In this document: positions 10,893-22,330 of the stretch, piece by piece
Position numbering within the stretch: position 1 is the first letter of the stretch
Layout: each line of letters opens with the position of its first letter
NCBI GenBank assembly: GCA_032718865.1
Contig: JALUTQ010000026.1
Coordinates: 434,001 to 498,000, forward strand
Direction of reading: 5' to 3'
Source: Tilletia caries
Taxonomy: Eukaryota > Basidiomycota > Exobasidiomycetes > Tilletiales > Tilletiaceae
Length of the DNA stretch: 64,000 nucleotides
Translations under genes and position numbers: made by a program
Notes under the pieces: model-generated
Database searches by the model: none
Told to the model about the DNA's origin: nothing
Seen by the model: only the letters and a program-made list of their open reading frames with translations

Positions 10893-11419
10893 GGCCGGAA
10901 ACCTCTTGGGAGAGTTGGACGATGGACAAATCCAATCGGATTCCTCTTCGTTCAGAGTCCAGCGAGGTTGTTGTGGCCGAGAATCTGTTCGAGGGTGTGG
11001 AAGGAAGGAAGGAAGTGTGGAAGGAAGGAAGGAAGGAAGGAAGGAAGGAAGGAAGGAAGGAAGGAAGGAAGTCGAGGGTGGGGATGCACATACAGGAAAG
11101 ACGGAATCGAGAACGAGAGCGAAGAAAGGATGAAGAAAATGAGCTGGCCAAGATGAGCCTGCACCGTGTGAGAACGTCTTCAACAGGGGCGGGACCGAGA
11201 TGCACGTCGAGCCAATCATGGATCGTCGTTCGCGGATGAGATGGACCAAGAGATGCATGAGAACATGAGACGGCAAGCAGCGAGGTTTCGATGAAAGAAC
11301 GAGCGAAGAGACCTCGGGTCCTCGACCGCGGCAATCACATGGGATTTGTGCCTTCTCATCGCGCGGACGGTCTGGTGCACAACGCTCGGATTATGGGCCC
11401 TCCAGTACAGTATGACGCT
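10893..11419. other. Intergenic between F-box-like gene and coiled-coil gene
   Basis: 5' flank of the F-box-like gene and 3' flank of the gene ending at 11420 (both on the minus strand). Apart from the AAGG repeat I see nothing in it. Confidence 0.6.
11001..11071. repeat. (AAGG)n microsatellite
   Basis: About 17 AAGG units with one TGTG interruption. It lies upstream of the F-box-like start codon, probably in the promoter or 5' UTR. Confidence 0.95.
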
Positions 11420-13600
11420 CTAGAGGAGATGCAACCCCCGCCCTTCTCCCAACAACGCGCGCAACTTCTGATTCTCCTCCCTCAACCTCTCAACCTCCCC
11501 ACGCAAGTCCTCCCCATCCCCGTCCTCCTCGTGCCCAGCAGGTCCAAGCACCCTGACCATCCCATCCATAATCGCATTCCGACTCTGCCGGGCCGACCGC
11601 AGAACGTCGAGCTGAAGGTCGGCCAGCCGAGATTCCATGACGTCCGTGACGCGAGCCATGGCGTCGGCCAAGTCGGCCTGTGTCAGGAAAGGTCCTGAGA
11701 CGGGTGGAGATGGTTGTGGTGAGGCTACTGTGATGGGAGGTGTAGGCGGTTTCCGAGCCGATGACAACTCCCCTCCGCCATGCCCACAGAGCGCACAGAG
11801 GGAGTTCCCACCGACGCGCGAAGGCGGAGCGGGCGTAGAGTGCAGTTGTAATGCACTATGGGGCCCTAGACCCGTGTTCAACGTGCTGGCAAAGCCATGA
11901 GAGGCCAGCGGGACCGAACCCCGCAAGTCGTCAAAAGAGGCAAGGGACCGCGTAAAAGGCGGAGGTCGCATCGGTCCCTTCCCAGCAGCCGCATCACGCT
12001 CAACGTCGGAAGAGGCCCGACCTCTCCGGTGCTCGCGCTCAGCAGCCAGACGATCACCGCTGTGGGAAGGCGGTAGAGGTGCGAAGCGGGTCGTTCGCGG
12101 CGGACTTTGTCGACTGCGAGTTGGCGACGCGCTGCTGGGCCGATCTCGATCGTGATTCCCACCACCATTGCCATGGCCGTGGCCATTGCCAGCGTACCGC
12201 AAAGTAGATCCATCATCCACAACCTCATCCTCCTCCTCCCGTCGCCTCCGCCTAGCTTCCGCCGCATTGAACCTCCCCGCCCCGCCTACGTCCGTCTCCG
12301 GAATAGGCTCTAAGGACATCCGGACCGGAGGCGACTCCGACTTGCCGCTATTGCTACGGCTCCGACCGGGAATCATCGCGACCCCACCGTTCGAGCTGCC
12401 GGACTCATGCCGTCTCAGCGCGGGTCGAAGGGCGCGTCCGTTTGAGTCTGAATCGGACATCCCTTTGCCGCTCATCGGATCAAGCTCTAAATCGTGCGCG
12501 TACGTGCTATCGCGAGCGCGCCGCCTCGCAAGTGGATCGCTGTCGGTATTGGGCTGATCCATCGCGTACGTCCGGCGTGAGCTCGGTCTTTCGCTCTCTG
12601 GACTTGCGACCCTTGTGTTCGAACCCGACTGTATGCTCGGAGGGATCGGCGAGACGCGTCGAGCGGGCAAGGGGGCCGCTCCCAAGGCGAGCTCGTCCGC
12701 ATCCATGGGCGAATTCATAGTCGTGGGCGGAGAAGTACGCGCCGATGAAAGCCGAGATCCTGTCTCCAGAGCTGAGCTGACTCGGCTCTTGCTGGTGCGC
12801 GAGGCGGCACCGGCCGTACTGCTCCCAACGTGGAAATCAGACCGGACAGTAAGGGCCGCCGAGCGAGTCATCAAATCCTTCGTTCCCGCAGCTGCGGCGG
12901 CAGTAGTAGTGGTACCAGCTCCCAAAGCAGCAGCCATCGTAGCTGAGCTTCCTCCCGCGCGAACGTCAAAGGAGTCCGGCGCAGACCGCTTCTTGCTCGC
13001 GCGCATGAGCATGGCAGCTTCGTCGTCCGTCTCAGGGCCGGAGAGAGCTCCCGTGCTACTTCCTAAAGCGGATGGGGCCGGGCTGAGGTGATCGGACGCG
13101 ACGACAACGGCAGCAGCAGCGGCAGCGGTTGCGGGAGCCGTTGAGCTGGCCGGAGCGACGGGAGGCGGAGGGAGGTTCGGCACAGGTCCGAGTGGGTTCC
13201 GTACCTTGCGCGGCGGAGAAGGCGAAGATGCGGACAGGAGGTTCTTCTTTGCGCGCGCAGCGGCAGTAGCGGCGGTGCTTGCTGAAGGGCCCGTGCGCCT
13301 GAGTGTAGTGGAGGAGAGCTTGGAGGAAGCGGAGGAGGAGGAGGCGGATATGGTTGAGATTCCGGTGCGAGAGGTTGCACCGAGGGTGCCATTAGTGGTT
13401 GCGCTTGAGCCTGAAGAGACGCGACGGCTTCTCTGCGGGTCGAGAAGAGTGGATGGCCGACGCTGAATGTCGTCGGTGCAAAGATAAGGGGTCGTGTCAG
13501 TTACGGACTGTCGATCGTTCTACTGCGCACGAGCAACAGTCAAACTCACATGAGCAGCAGAAGCAGACGGCCTTCCAGAGACGAGGGTGGGTGCAGACAT
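11420..13600 (-). CDS. Low-complexity protein with C-terminal coiled coil resembling the NEDD1 tail
   Basis: Exons are 13600-13550 and 13462-11420. The 87-nt intron has a GTGAGT donor, a CTGAC branch-like box and a CAG acceptor; without it the frame hits TAG. The product is 697 residues. The first 600 or so are Ser/Ala/Pro/Arg-rich and probably disordered. The last 90 form amphipathic helices (MESRLADLQLDVLRSARQSR), an acidic break, then EVERLREENQKLRALL. That arrangement resembles the gamma-tubulin-complex-binding C-terminus of NEDD1/GCP-WD, which recruits gamma-tubulin to spindle poles. No WD40 propeller is present, unlike NEDD1, so a generic coiled-coil protein is equally possible. Confidence 0.6.
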
Positions 13601-14141
13601 GATGGTGTGATTGGCGATAGTTCAACGCGCGGGCTTCAGCAGAAAAAGCAAGGGCGAGCTGTTGTGCAAGTATCCGATACGGGAGCGAGTTGTTTTGTGG
13701 GGGAGACGCAACAAGAGCAGGCGTCCTTATGAATCCCTAGTCTTGCAGAAGAAGAGAGCGAGAACGACGCGACTGACACCGACTGTTGTGACCGACGCGA
13801 ACGAGCAACAAAGGGAACGATCCACGCGCGACGGGCAGGAGGAGGTGGTGCTTCACTTCTTTGCTGCAGCGGGCAGAAAAAAAACAACAACACAACCAAA
13901 CCCCGCAAACAAACAAAAAACAAGTGAGACTCATTTGCGAACGCGTCGCGTTGCGGATCTCTCTCACGCGCCTCAAAACACGTGATGAGCAGGTCAAAGA
14001 AGATCGTAATACATGCAGAAGGCAGAAGGTACAGCGGAAAGACAAGCAACGGTATACAAGAAAGTCGGTAGACCTGGTGAAAAGGTGCGAATGAAGGAGT
14101 GATATGTACGCCGGTCGTCGTCCTGAGCCGAAGGGACCCGT
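13601..14141. other. Intergenic, no gene seen
   Basis: 5' flank of the coiled-coil gene and 3' flank of erdS. It contains A-rich runs (near 13875-13920) and one AACGCGTCGCG motif (near 13939). No conserved reading frame or RNA gene was recognised. Confidence 0.6.
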
Positions 14142-17100
14142 TCAAGCCGCCGTCGTGCGCTCGCCGCCGTGAGTCGGACCATGGCCATGCCCATGCCCAT
14201 GTCCGTGCTGGCGATGAAAGACACTGTTGAGCAGCCCGCTCAGTCGCTTCTTCCCACCACCATTACCCGATGCCGCCGATCTCCGACGAGCCTTGTCGGA
14301 AGTGACATCTCCTTCGTCCTTCGTGTCCTCCTTCTCCACTCCCGCTCCTGGTGCACTGGCAGATTGAGTTGAATGCACAATCTGCTTTTTCCCGCTCGCC
14401 TCATCTTCAAGCTTCTTGCTGACCTCCTTTTCTGCTTGAAGCTGCCGTTGCGATCCGTCCATCTCCGTGCGCTCGTCCCGTGTGGTCTTCCTCTTGCCGA
14501 TCCCCAGAGCCAGCGGGAACTTCGTCCCCGTCCCCGATTCCAAATCACCCTCCTCCTCCTCATCCTCCTCTGACGACCCTTCATCCTTCGGATCCCCACA
14601 AAACGCCAAAAGCGCCTTAATCCCCCTAGCCCCCAACCCGCCCTTCGGATACGCGATCCAAAGCCGATCCCCAGGCGCAGAATCATCCGCACCCATCTTT
14701 GCCCTGAACGCCGTCTTGCGGGCCAGCCCACGCGAGGCCACGATGGACTTGTAGGTCCGGCGTAAGGCGGCCGTGTGTAGCTTGCCGATGTTGTGGCCGG
14801 CTTCTATGGCGGGGGTTGCGCCGGCGCCGAAGGTTATTGTTTGGGCGCCGAGGGAGGCGGCTGCTTTGATGGCGTGGAGGGTGATGGCTTCGATGGTGCC
14901 GGAGGGTGCGCCGTCCCAGTCCAGTGCGTACTGCCAAAGGGAAGAGATCAGCAATGGTTTTCAATAGTCACAGAAGAGTAAAAGGGACTCACCTTGACCT
15001 GATATCCCTGCGCCTTGCTCAACATAGCCAAAACAACCATCGCCACAATCCTCCCCCTCGCATCCCTCGCGAACGAATAAAACCGATGTTCCCGATCCCT
15101 CCACGGATTCAACTGCGTCAAATGCGCCTGCTTCCCCTTCCTACCGCCCAACCAAATCCTCATCCCCTCCTCACACTCGCGCACCACATCAGCAGGGATC
15201 TCCTCCCCGCCCATCGGGATATCGAAAATCGTGACACCCTCGCGCTCCGCATGTCGGACCCGTCGTTGGACCTCCGCATCATGAAAGGATGGATTCGTAA
15301 GCGTGCTCGCGCGCTCCTCAGCCACACAGCTCAACGTACACCATCCGTACTGCTCGCCCAGGATCTTCTCGACGGTGCCATCGACGAGGATCCAGATGGG
15401 TCGGAGACGCGTCTCGCGTTCGAGCCAGGCGAGGAAGTGCCGCATGACGCGTGGGTATTGCGAGTCGTCGCACAGTGGGTTGCCTACGATGATGGCGTAC
15501 TTCTCTATGGGGACGTAAGATACTGCCGCGCCCGTCTCAGCGTGGCGCCAGATGCGGTAGCGGTCGTCGAAGAGGGCGGTGGAGGTGCTTTGCCCGAAAT
15601 TGGCTATGAGCTTGCCGAGCGGTTGGAGTTGACCTAGCATTTTGGTCTGTTGCGAGGTGTCGTTCGTTCCACCTGCTGCTGCTGCAGCACTTTCCAGTCC
15701 ATCACCCTGTCGCACCATCCCTTCGACCTCATCCTCGTCAAGCTCCTCATCAAACTCCGCGATTGGGTCCTCATTCTCCACAGCCGCACGCTGCCAGGGC
15801 GGATGAAGCGTGCTCGCCTCTGGATATCGCAGGCTCGTCTTGGGTGGTTTGGCAGGGAGGGACTGCGGGTCACGCGGAAAGAGGGACGCGTTGCGGATAT
15901 CTCCCAGCTGAAGGAGCAGCATGAGAAGACGCTCGAGTCCGATCCCAGCACCTCCATGTGGTGGCGCTCCGAACTGGAACGCCTCGCAGTACTCAGCCAT
16001 ATCACTAGGCTCGACTCCATTCCTCTCCATGGCCTTCTCGAGCTTCTTCAACTGATGAATGCGCTGCCCGCCCGTGAGGATCTCCTGCCCCCGCAGGAAG
16101 AAATCAAAGCTGTTCGTCCACTTCGGGTCGTCCTTGTCCGGCATGGCGTAAAAAGGCCGGGCAGAGGCAGGGAACTTGTCGATGATGTAGTAGTCCGTCT
16201 TGTACTTCTCCTTCACCAGCTGTCCGAGACGAATCTCGTCCCGGGTGCCGAGATCTTCGTCTTCTTTCAACGGACGACCGTCCGTGTCGGTCCAGCCGGA
16301 ATCTGTGAGCATTTTCACAGCTTGATCGAAGCGGAGGACGGGCGTCTCTTCGAGCCAGACGAGATCTTCGTGCGGGAAGGAGGCCTGGACGACATCGAGT
16401 TCGCGTCGGTGGGTGGTGTAAATATGGGTGAACATGTACTTGAGGGTGTTATCAATCATGTGCATGACTTCGTGGTAATCTCTGTTGATCGTCATCTCGA
16501 TGTCCAAGCCGGTGTACTCGGTGAGATGACGGTGGGTGTTGCTGTTCTCTGCGCGGAAGACAGGTCCGATCTCGTAGACGCGTCCGACTTGTGTTGCAAA
16601 GAGCGAGAGAGCGAGGGTCAGCTTGGTTCCTCGGGAGTAGAAGGAGGGAAGACCAACTCACAATCACCCGAGATGGCCATCTGCTTAGCCAACTGCGGAC
16701 TCTGCGCCAAAAAAGCCGTCCTCCCAAAATAATCAACCCTAAACACCTCGCTCCCCGACTCCGTCGCGCCCGCCTGCAACTTCGGCGTATGAATCTCCAG
16801 AAACGCGCGCTTCTCGTCGGAGAGGTAGGCGCGGAAGGCGGTGCAGAGGGCGGATTGGAGACGGAAGATCGAGAGGGTGGCTGGGGTGCGGAGGTCGATG
16901 ATTCGGTTTGCGAGGCGGGTGCGGAGGGAGATGTGTTGGATGGATTTGCTGCGGGAGGATGATGTTATGGTGGTGGTGGTGGAGCGGGAGGAGTCTGCGA
17001 CGGAGATACTGCGTGATTGCATATCTGGGACATCATCGTCTTCCTCATCTTCATTGTCATCTTGGGCGTAGTCGTCATCCTCGCCATCTTCGTCTTCATG

Positions 17101-17961
17101 CTTTGTGATTCCGTCTCCGATAGCATCCTGCTGTCGCTCCTCCTTGATCCGTTGTGCATGCGCCTTTGCGCTGATCTCTGCCGAGTACACATGGAAGCGC
17201 AGATCCTTTGCCCTGGTTAGGACATGAATCGACTCAACCCTGATCTCCACGTCCTGAATCGTAGCCGAGTGCACCTTGGAATGATTCGACGAATCTCGAG
17301 GTGCCTGTACATTCCCAGTGATATGCACGATAGATTCGGACGGCAGACGCTCAGCCCACTTGACCATGTGGGTGGAGATGCGATCCTGTTCGAAGTGCAG
17401 GACGCCTTGGATGGTGTCGATCTGGTGGCGGAAGAGGAAGAAGACGAGGCGGGAGGAGAGAGGGCGTGAGGTATGTATACGAGCGGTAAAGGCGACTCGC
17501 TTGCCGATGTGCTCGGTAGAGATCGAGGCCAGACTGCCGTTCTCCGGTGGCTGGAACGTGATGAGGTCCTGAGTGTAGCCTGGCTCGATTGCGTCGAGGG
17601 TCTGGTTGAGGTCCTGGTTGGGCAAGATGGGCCCGTACCGGCTGCGGATATGTTCAGGCTCCTGTGCTGCTTGCTTTGCGAGGTCGATCCTGCGCTTGCG
17701 GTCCTGCTGGATAGCTTGGATCTCTCTGTTCATCTTCGCAGATTCCTTGTCCTGTTGTGAATTGGCGGGGATGTAGTCGCTGCTAGATTCGAGCGTGCTT
17801 GAGGTGGTAGTGGTGGCTGGAGTGGCTGGAGACTGGTTGCCGCCTTGCTGTGATTGGTCGGTGATGATGGGGTGTCGGATGGCCGCGACAGTGGATCCTC
17901 TTTCATTCCCGCCCGCCGAAGTTGCGGAGGGGTCGAGTGCCCGTTTGAGCAGTCCTGCCAT
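14142..17961 (-). CDS. erdS: AspRS-DUF2156 fusion: ergosteryl-aspartate synthase (ErdS type)
   Basis: Exons are 17961-16662, 16587-14993 and 14930-14142; phases agree and give 1,227 residues. Residues about 1-130 are a low-complexity extension. Residues 150-290 form the OB-fold anticodon-binding domain. From about 360 to 690 is a class II aspartyl-tRNA synthetase core: motif 2 (IGPVFRAENSNTHRHL, exon 1/2 junction) and motif 3 (PPHGGAGIGLERLLML, about 650). Residues about 745-1065 are a DUF2156/aminoacyl-tRNA transferase domain (YVPIEKYAIIVGNPLCD, KGGLGARGIKALLAF). The last 150 are acidic, then Lys- and His-Gly-rich. In higher fungi this fusion charges tRNA-Asp and transfers Asp to the 3-beta-OH of ergosterol. 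Whether it also serves as the cell's main AspRS cannot be seen here. Its head-to-head neighbour is a hydrolase. Confidence 0.9.
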
Positions 17962-18643
17962 GGTTTCTGCTGTTCCTGATTCAAAGTGGGAAGGGAGGGA
18001 ATGAGAGAGTGTGAGCCGGGTATCAGAAGATGGGAGGAGGAAGAGGGGTAAGCCAGGGTCAGGTGTATATATACGAGGAGAGAGGGAGGAAAGCATGTCA
18101 ATCGGCGAATGACGATATCCGGAACCTGCTTTCCTCTGAGGCCCTAACGATGGACCATGCTGGAATGCCATCCACACAGCCTCCCCATTTGGCTTGTGCT
18201 GGTACATCCATACCAAGCAGCGAGTTAGGAGGCCAAGGCAAGGATGGTAGTAGTGGCGTGTCAATCAATGAATGGATGGAGAGATGCCGGGGGGGGGATA
18301 CATAAAGGATGCCATTTCAAGTCTGTGCAGACAAGGGCCAAGCAAGACCCCAGCATGACACGCCCCTCGATCGGGTCTCACCCCCTCCTCCTCTTCCCAC
18401 GGCCCTAGCATCGAACAAAAGCACAGCACAGCACAGCACAGCACAGCATTGAAGACCGCACTGGAGAACTGGAGAGATAGATGTATGTGTGATTCAGGGC
18501 CCCCATGTCGGACTCAGGGAGGGAAGGTGCGAGTCGCACAGCCCTGACAAATCCCACGCTGACCTTTTGCCTCCCGTCTTTGTTCTTCCTTTGACCACCA
18601 TCTTCCCTTCTCTATCCCCCCTCTCTCCTAACAGATCGCAGGG
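17962..18643. promoter_or_regulatory. Shared divergent promoter region of erdS and the hydrolase gene
   Basis: 682 bp separate the two start codons. A (GCACA)n run of 5-6 units lies at 18421-18448 and an 8-G run near 18290. A pyrimidine tract followed by CTAACAG just before 18644 could be the end of a 5' UTR intron in the hydrolase gene. No gene was seen. Confidence 0.6.
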
Positions 18644-20056
18644 ATGACAGGTCAAGAACCAGAACAAGAACAGGAGCGATCTCTGGCCACAACAGCCATC
18701 GAAAACGGACAATCCGACCTCACGCGAACCCAAACCCAGCACTCCCCCTCCCCCTCCTCCCAACCCACCCTCCTCAAAAACTGGAACCAGCAAGACCAAC
18801 CCCCCACCCCCGTCTCCCGCTGGCGACTCCGCCTCGAAGCCGCCCTCTGGCGAGTCCTCATGGAAGTAGGCATGGTCCTGCACCGCGTCGCCCCACCCGT
18901 ACCTCCCTACCCTACCACCCGACTCCGGATACCCTCGACGATCTCGAGCCAGAAGGGGCATATCGGGCTCTACATCTACTCCCCGCCCACCCCGCCCTCC
19001 GATCAACGGTTTCCTTGCATCGTCAATTTTCACGGTGGGGGTTTCACGATTGGGAAGGCGACGGACGATGCGAGGTGGGCTGCAGCCGTCGTGGAGCAGG
19101 TCCCCGCCATCGTCGTCTCGGTTGATTACCGCCTTGCGCCTGCGCACCCATTCCCTACGGCAGTACAGGACGGCGTGGATGCGCTGCTTTACATCCACGC
19201 GCATGCGGACGAACTTGGGATCGACGTTGGTAGGATTGCGCTCTCTGGGTTTTCGGCGGGGGGCAACTTGGTGTTTACTGTCCCGCTTTTGTTGAATGCG
19301 CTTCAGCGGGCTCAGGCTGCGGCGGATTTGGGAAGGGCTCAAACTCCCGCATCGCAGAACGAAGGCAAAACGCTCCAACACAGGCCCGTAAGAGAAGACC
19401 AAGCACCCATAGCCGTACCAGACCACCTCGACCCCGCCCACGCCGCCGCCACTCTCCCACCCATCCCACCCACCCTCCGCCCACACGCCCTCATCGCCTC
19501 CTACCCCTCCCTCGACTTCTCCCAACCCCGCGCCGAGAGACGAGCAACCAACACGCGCCAAGATCTCGAAATGCCTTCCTTCCTGCACACCCTCTTCGAC
19601 GCGTCCTACCTGTTCCCGCTCCCCCTCCTCGACGTCTTCTCCCCCTTCCTCTCCCCCGCGCGCGCGAGCGACGAACAGCTTGTGCAGGCTCTTCCGAGGG
19701 ATGTGGCGATTTACGCGGCGGAGTGGGACGGGCTTTCGAAGGAGGCGATGGCGTTTGCGGGCCGGTTGGGCGGGGTGGGGAAGAGGGTGCAGGCGAGGGT
19801 TTTGGAGGGGACGACGCATGGGTGGGATCGCGGGGTGAATCCGCTTCGGTTGCATCGGTTGTTGGAGGGCGGCTATCGGGATGGGAGTGCGTTCTTGAGG
19901 GAGGTTTTTAGGATGGGGTTGCCTGAGCATCTGAGGACGATGGAGTCGCGGGAGGGGGAGGGGGAGGGTGCAGAGGCCGTGTCCTCCCGTCGGACAGTTG
20001 AGGACGTCCCCGTGACGGATCAGGAGTCGGCAGGCACCACCGCCGAACGAAACTGA
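18644..20056 (+). CDS. Alpha/beta hydrolase, HSL/steryl-esterase type; candidate ergosteryl-aspartate hydrolase (ErdH)
   Basis: Single-exon model of 470 residues from ATG 18644. The oxyanion motif is HGGG at 130-133. The nucleophile is Ser204 in GFSAG, the acid probably Asp362 (AEWDGLSKEA) and the base His392 (GTTHGWD). The YRLAPAHPFP segment is typical of the hormone-sensitive-lipase family. Residues 230-280 form a Pro-rich insertion. A hydrophobic stretch near 64-82 could associate with membrane. Higher fungi that make ergosteryl-aspartate also have a hydrolase (ErdH) that removes Asp. The head-to-head position beside erdS makes this gene a candidate, but HSL-family esterases are numerous and the substrate is inferred from position only. 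Confidence 0.75.
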   Translation: MTGQEPEQEQERSLATTAIENGQSDLTRTQTQHSPSPSSQPTLLKNWNQQDQPPTPVSRWRLRLEAALWRVLMEVGMVLHRVAPPVPPYPTTRLRIPSTISSQKGHIGLYIYSPPTPPSDQRFPCIVNFHGGGFTIGKATDDARWAAAVVEQVPAIVVSVDYRLAPAHPFPTAVQDGVDALLYIHAHADELGIDVGRIALSGFSAGGNLVFTVPLLLNALQRAQAAADLGRAQTPASQNEGKTLQHRPVREDQAPIAVPDHLDPAHAAATLPPIPPTLRPHALIASYPSLDFSQPRAERRATNTRQDLEMPSFLHTLFDASYLFPLPLLDVFSPFLSPARASDEQLVQALPRDVAIYAAEWDGLSKEAMAFAGRLGGVGKRVQARVLEGTTHGWDRGVNPLRLHRLLEGGYRDGSAFLREVFRMGLPEHLRTMESREGEGEGAEAVSSRRTVEDVPVTDQESAGTTAERN

Positions 20057-20398
20057 TGGAGTCCTCCGCCCGAAGACTCGCTCAAGGTGGCGATCCCGCA
20101 TCTCCCATCGCTGCTGTATGCACGCTTGCCTTTTTTGCCTCTGAACAGAGTAAACTATCTACCTGGATCCCACTGCTGTACATACGTACGAGTGCCATAT
20201 CAATGACAAAGGCCTTTCAGTTATCCCAAACAGGTTGCTGCGAGGAGGAGGAAGAGGACGGGGAAACTTTTTTGGGGTTGCATTTGCGTGTCATGGAAGT
20301 GGAAAGCGCATACAGGTGAGAAGGAGAAGGGAGAAAGAGAGGGAACCCCGACGAGAAGAGAAAAGGGAAGGGAGCTCGATAGGAAGCCACCGCATCGC
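20057..20398. other. Convergent 3' intergenic region
   Basis: Tail-to-tail spacer between the hydrolase gene and REI1. Only A/G-rich runs are seen; presumably it holds both 3' UTRs. Confidence 0.6.
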
Positions 20399-21918
20399 TC
20401 ACTGCAAAAGCGGGTCCCGGAAGTGCTTCTGGTTGTTGTTCGTATACGCGACCCTAGTCTTATAAGCCTCCCGCACCCTAACATCCCTAAACTCATTCAC
20501 ATACCTCCTCGCCTCCCTCGCCTGTCCCCTCGACTTAGCAACCACGTTATTCTCCCTCCCGCCCCGTCCCTTCACAAGAAGAGCAGCCTCCTTCGGGTTC
20601 AGGCCCGCATCGGCAGCAGCGATCAAGCGCTGATTGCGACGCGCGAGCTCGGTCTCTTGCGCGAGGGTCGCGGGTGTCGTCCAGGTTGTTTGGGCGTAGT
20701 ACCGTTTCAGGGCGCGGTGGCCGAGTCGGATGCCGGAGGGGAGGACGAGCTCGTACTCGGTGTCTCCGAAGTGGGCTGTGTTTGCCTTCTTGGATGCGCG
20801 GGCGGGACGGGTCGTCGTTGACTCCTTCCCTCCGGTGCCCTCGTCCATCTGGACATCCTCCTCCTCCTCCTCCTCCTCCTCCTCCTCCTCGGCACCAGCA
20901 TCGGCGTCGTCCTCCCACTCCTCATCCTCGTCGGCGGGGTATGAGCTGGAGAAATCGTAGAAGTCACTCAACTCCATACAGTCCTCCTCCTCGACATAGG
21001 CAATCTTGCAGTGCCCTTTATCCAACATATGACCCCTGACCGCCTCCAAACTAGCAAAGCTCCGTCCGCGCCCATTGCAATAAAGACAGATATTGCCCAC
21101 GGTGATCTTATCAGCAAGATACGTCATCAGCCCGGGCAGGTCGACGAGGTAGTCCTGTTCGGGGAGGAAGAAGCTGTGTGCGCGTCGCATGTGCTCGAGG
21201 GTTGTCTCGAGGGAGGGTGGGGTGGAGATGTGGGTTGGGCAGAAGAGGCAGGAGCGCGTTGGGTCGATCCTTGTCGCGGAGGCGAGTTTGGCGTCGATGA
21301 GGGCGTTGATCTCGTCTTCGGTGGCGTTGTCGGGGACGCTGAGGGTCATGGGAGTGGGACGTGTGGACTCTGAGGTTGGTGCGGATGCAGATGCAGATGC
21401 AGATGCAGATGCAGATGCTGGAGCAGGGGCAGAAGACGAAGAGGTTGCGGGGACGCTGGTCGTGGTTGGTGCTGTTGCTGTGTCTTCGTTGTGGATCTGT
21501 TGTGCCTGCTTGAGGGAAGCCTGAAGAGCTTGGTCCTTGTGCTTCTTTGACGCCAGATGATCTTTGAGGACCATGGGACTGGCGAAGGACTTGCTGCAGA
21601 CGGCACAGCGCGATGCGACAGCCTGTGTCGCTGGTGCCGCTCCATCTTGAGCTGGTGCAGTGTTTGATTGGGATGCTGCTGCTGCAGCTGAGGAAGAAGA
21701 CGAAGAGGCCGATGCAGATGCGGGCGCAGCGGCTGCTACCTTCTGGTGAAAGACGTCGAGCCTGATGGGGGGCAGCTGTGCGACTCTTCGCTTTGCGTTG
21801 TAGCGATGCCAGTCGGAGCGGAAGTGGTCGCGCTGGTCGTGTGCGTTTGGGAAGGCGATGTTGCAGGACAGACAGGTGTACAGAGGCTGGCCGTTGTCTC
21901 CGACTGCCATTGTCGATG

Positions 21919-21951
<33 letters not shown>

Positions 21952-22009
21952 TCGGTGGCTCTACCTCCATTGTTGTCTCTGCTGCTGCTGCTGCTGCTGG
22001 TGCTGCCAT
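20399..22009 (-). CDS. REI1: REI1/ZNF622-type pre-60S ribosome maturation factor
   Basis: Intronless, 536 residues if the ATG at 22007-22009 is used; longer upstream reading lacks coding character. C2H2 finger 1 (YTCLSCNIAF...H...H) is near residue 45 and is followed by the conserved NAKRRVAQLPPI segment. Finger 2 (CAVCSKSF) is near residue 135. The paired fingers CLFCPTH...H and CLYCNGRGRSF...H come in the middle, then a Glu-rich tract. The C-terminal block (GHRALKRYY, RNNQKHFRDP-like end) is the REI1/Reh1 signature. The protein acts in the cytoplasm on late pre-60S particles, in release and recycling of export factor Arx1. Two microsatellites lie inside: (GCAGAT)n near 21384-21418 coding Ala-Ser repeats, and (GCTGTC)n near 21917-21951 coding Thr-Ala repeats. 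Confidence 0.93.
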
Positions 22010-22330
22010 GCTGAGTGTTGATGCTGAGTGCGATGCGATGCGATGCGTTGCCACCTTGTGCTTGTCGAGGACGAGCTGGCGAAGGGTCTTCCCAAATTTT
22101 TCTGGAGGGACGGTGTCGCCCGATCTGCACCTTGGGGGGGATCTTCTTACGGCCGAGTGTGGTGTGTGTGTCGGTGTTTGAAGAGAGGGGGCAGTGCTGG
22201 AGGATGGAAACGCCGGAGACCAACACCTGCGAACCGAGGCTGTTGCTGCTCCCACAGTCCCACTCCACTCCACTCGCTCACTTCCTCGGCAGGGACAGAA
22301 ACTAGCAACGGCTTTCCCGCTGTACACAAG
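22010..22330. promoter_or_regulatory. Divergent promoter region of REI1 and the rhomboid gene
   Basis: 321 bp between two start codons on opposite strands, with GATGC repeats near 22029-22045. No gene was seen. Confidence 0.5.

Noticed and set aside
15650..16732. 360-residue frame antisense to erdS
   Set aside because: It lies over conserved AspRS core codons on the other strand and has no domain.
18494..20101. 535-residue frame antisense to the hydrolase
   Set aside because: The sense frame has a complete catalytic triad; the antisense product is Gly/Arg/Glu-rich without motifs.
21111..22268. 385-residue alternative minus-strand frame within REI1
   Set aside because: Basic low-complexity product from codon bias; the overlapping frame has the REI1 zinc fingers.
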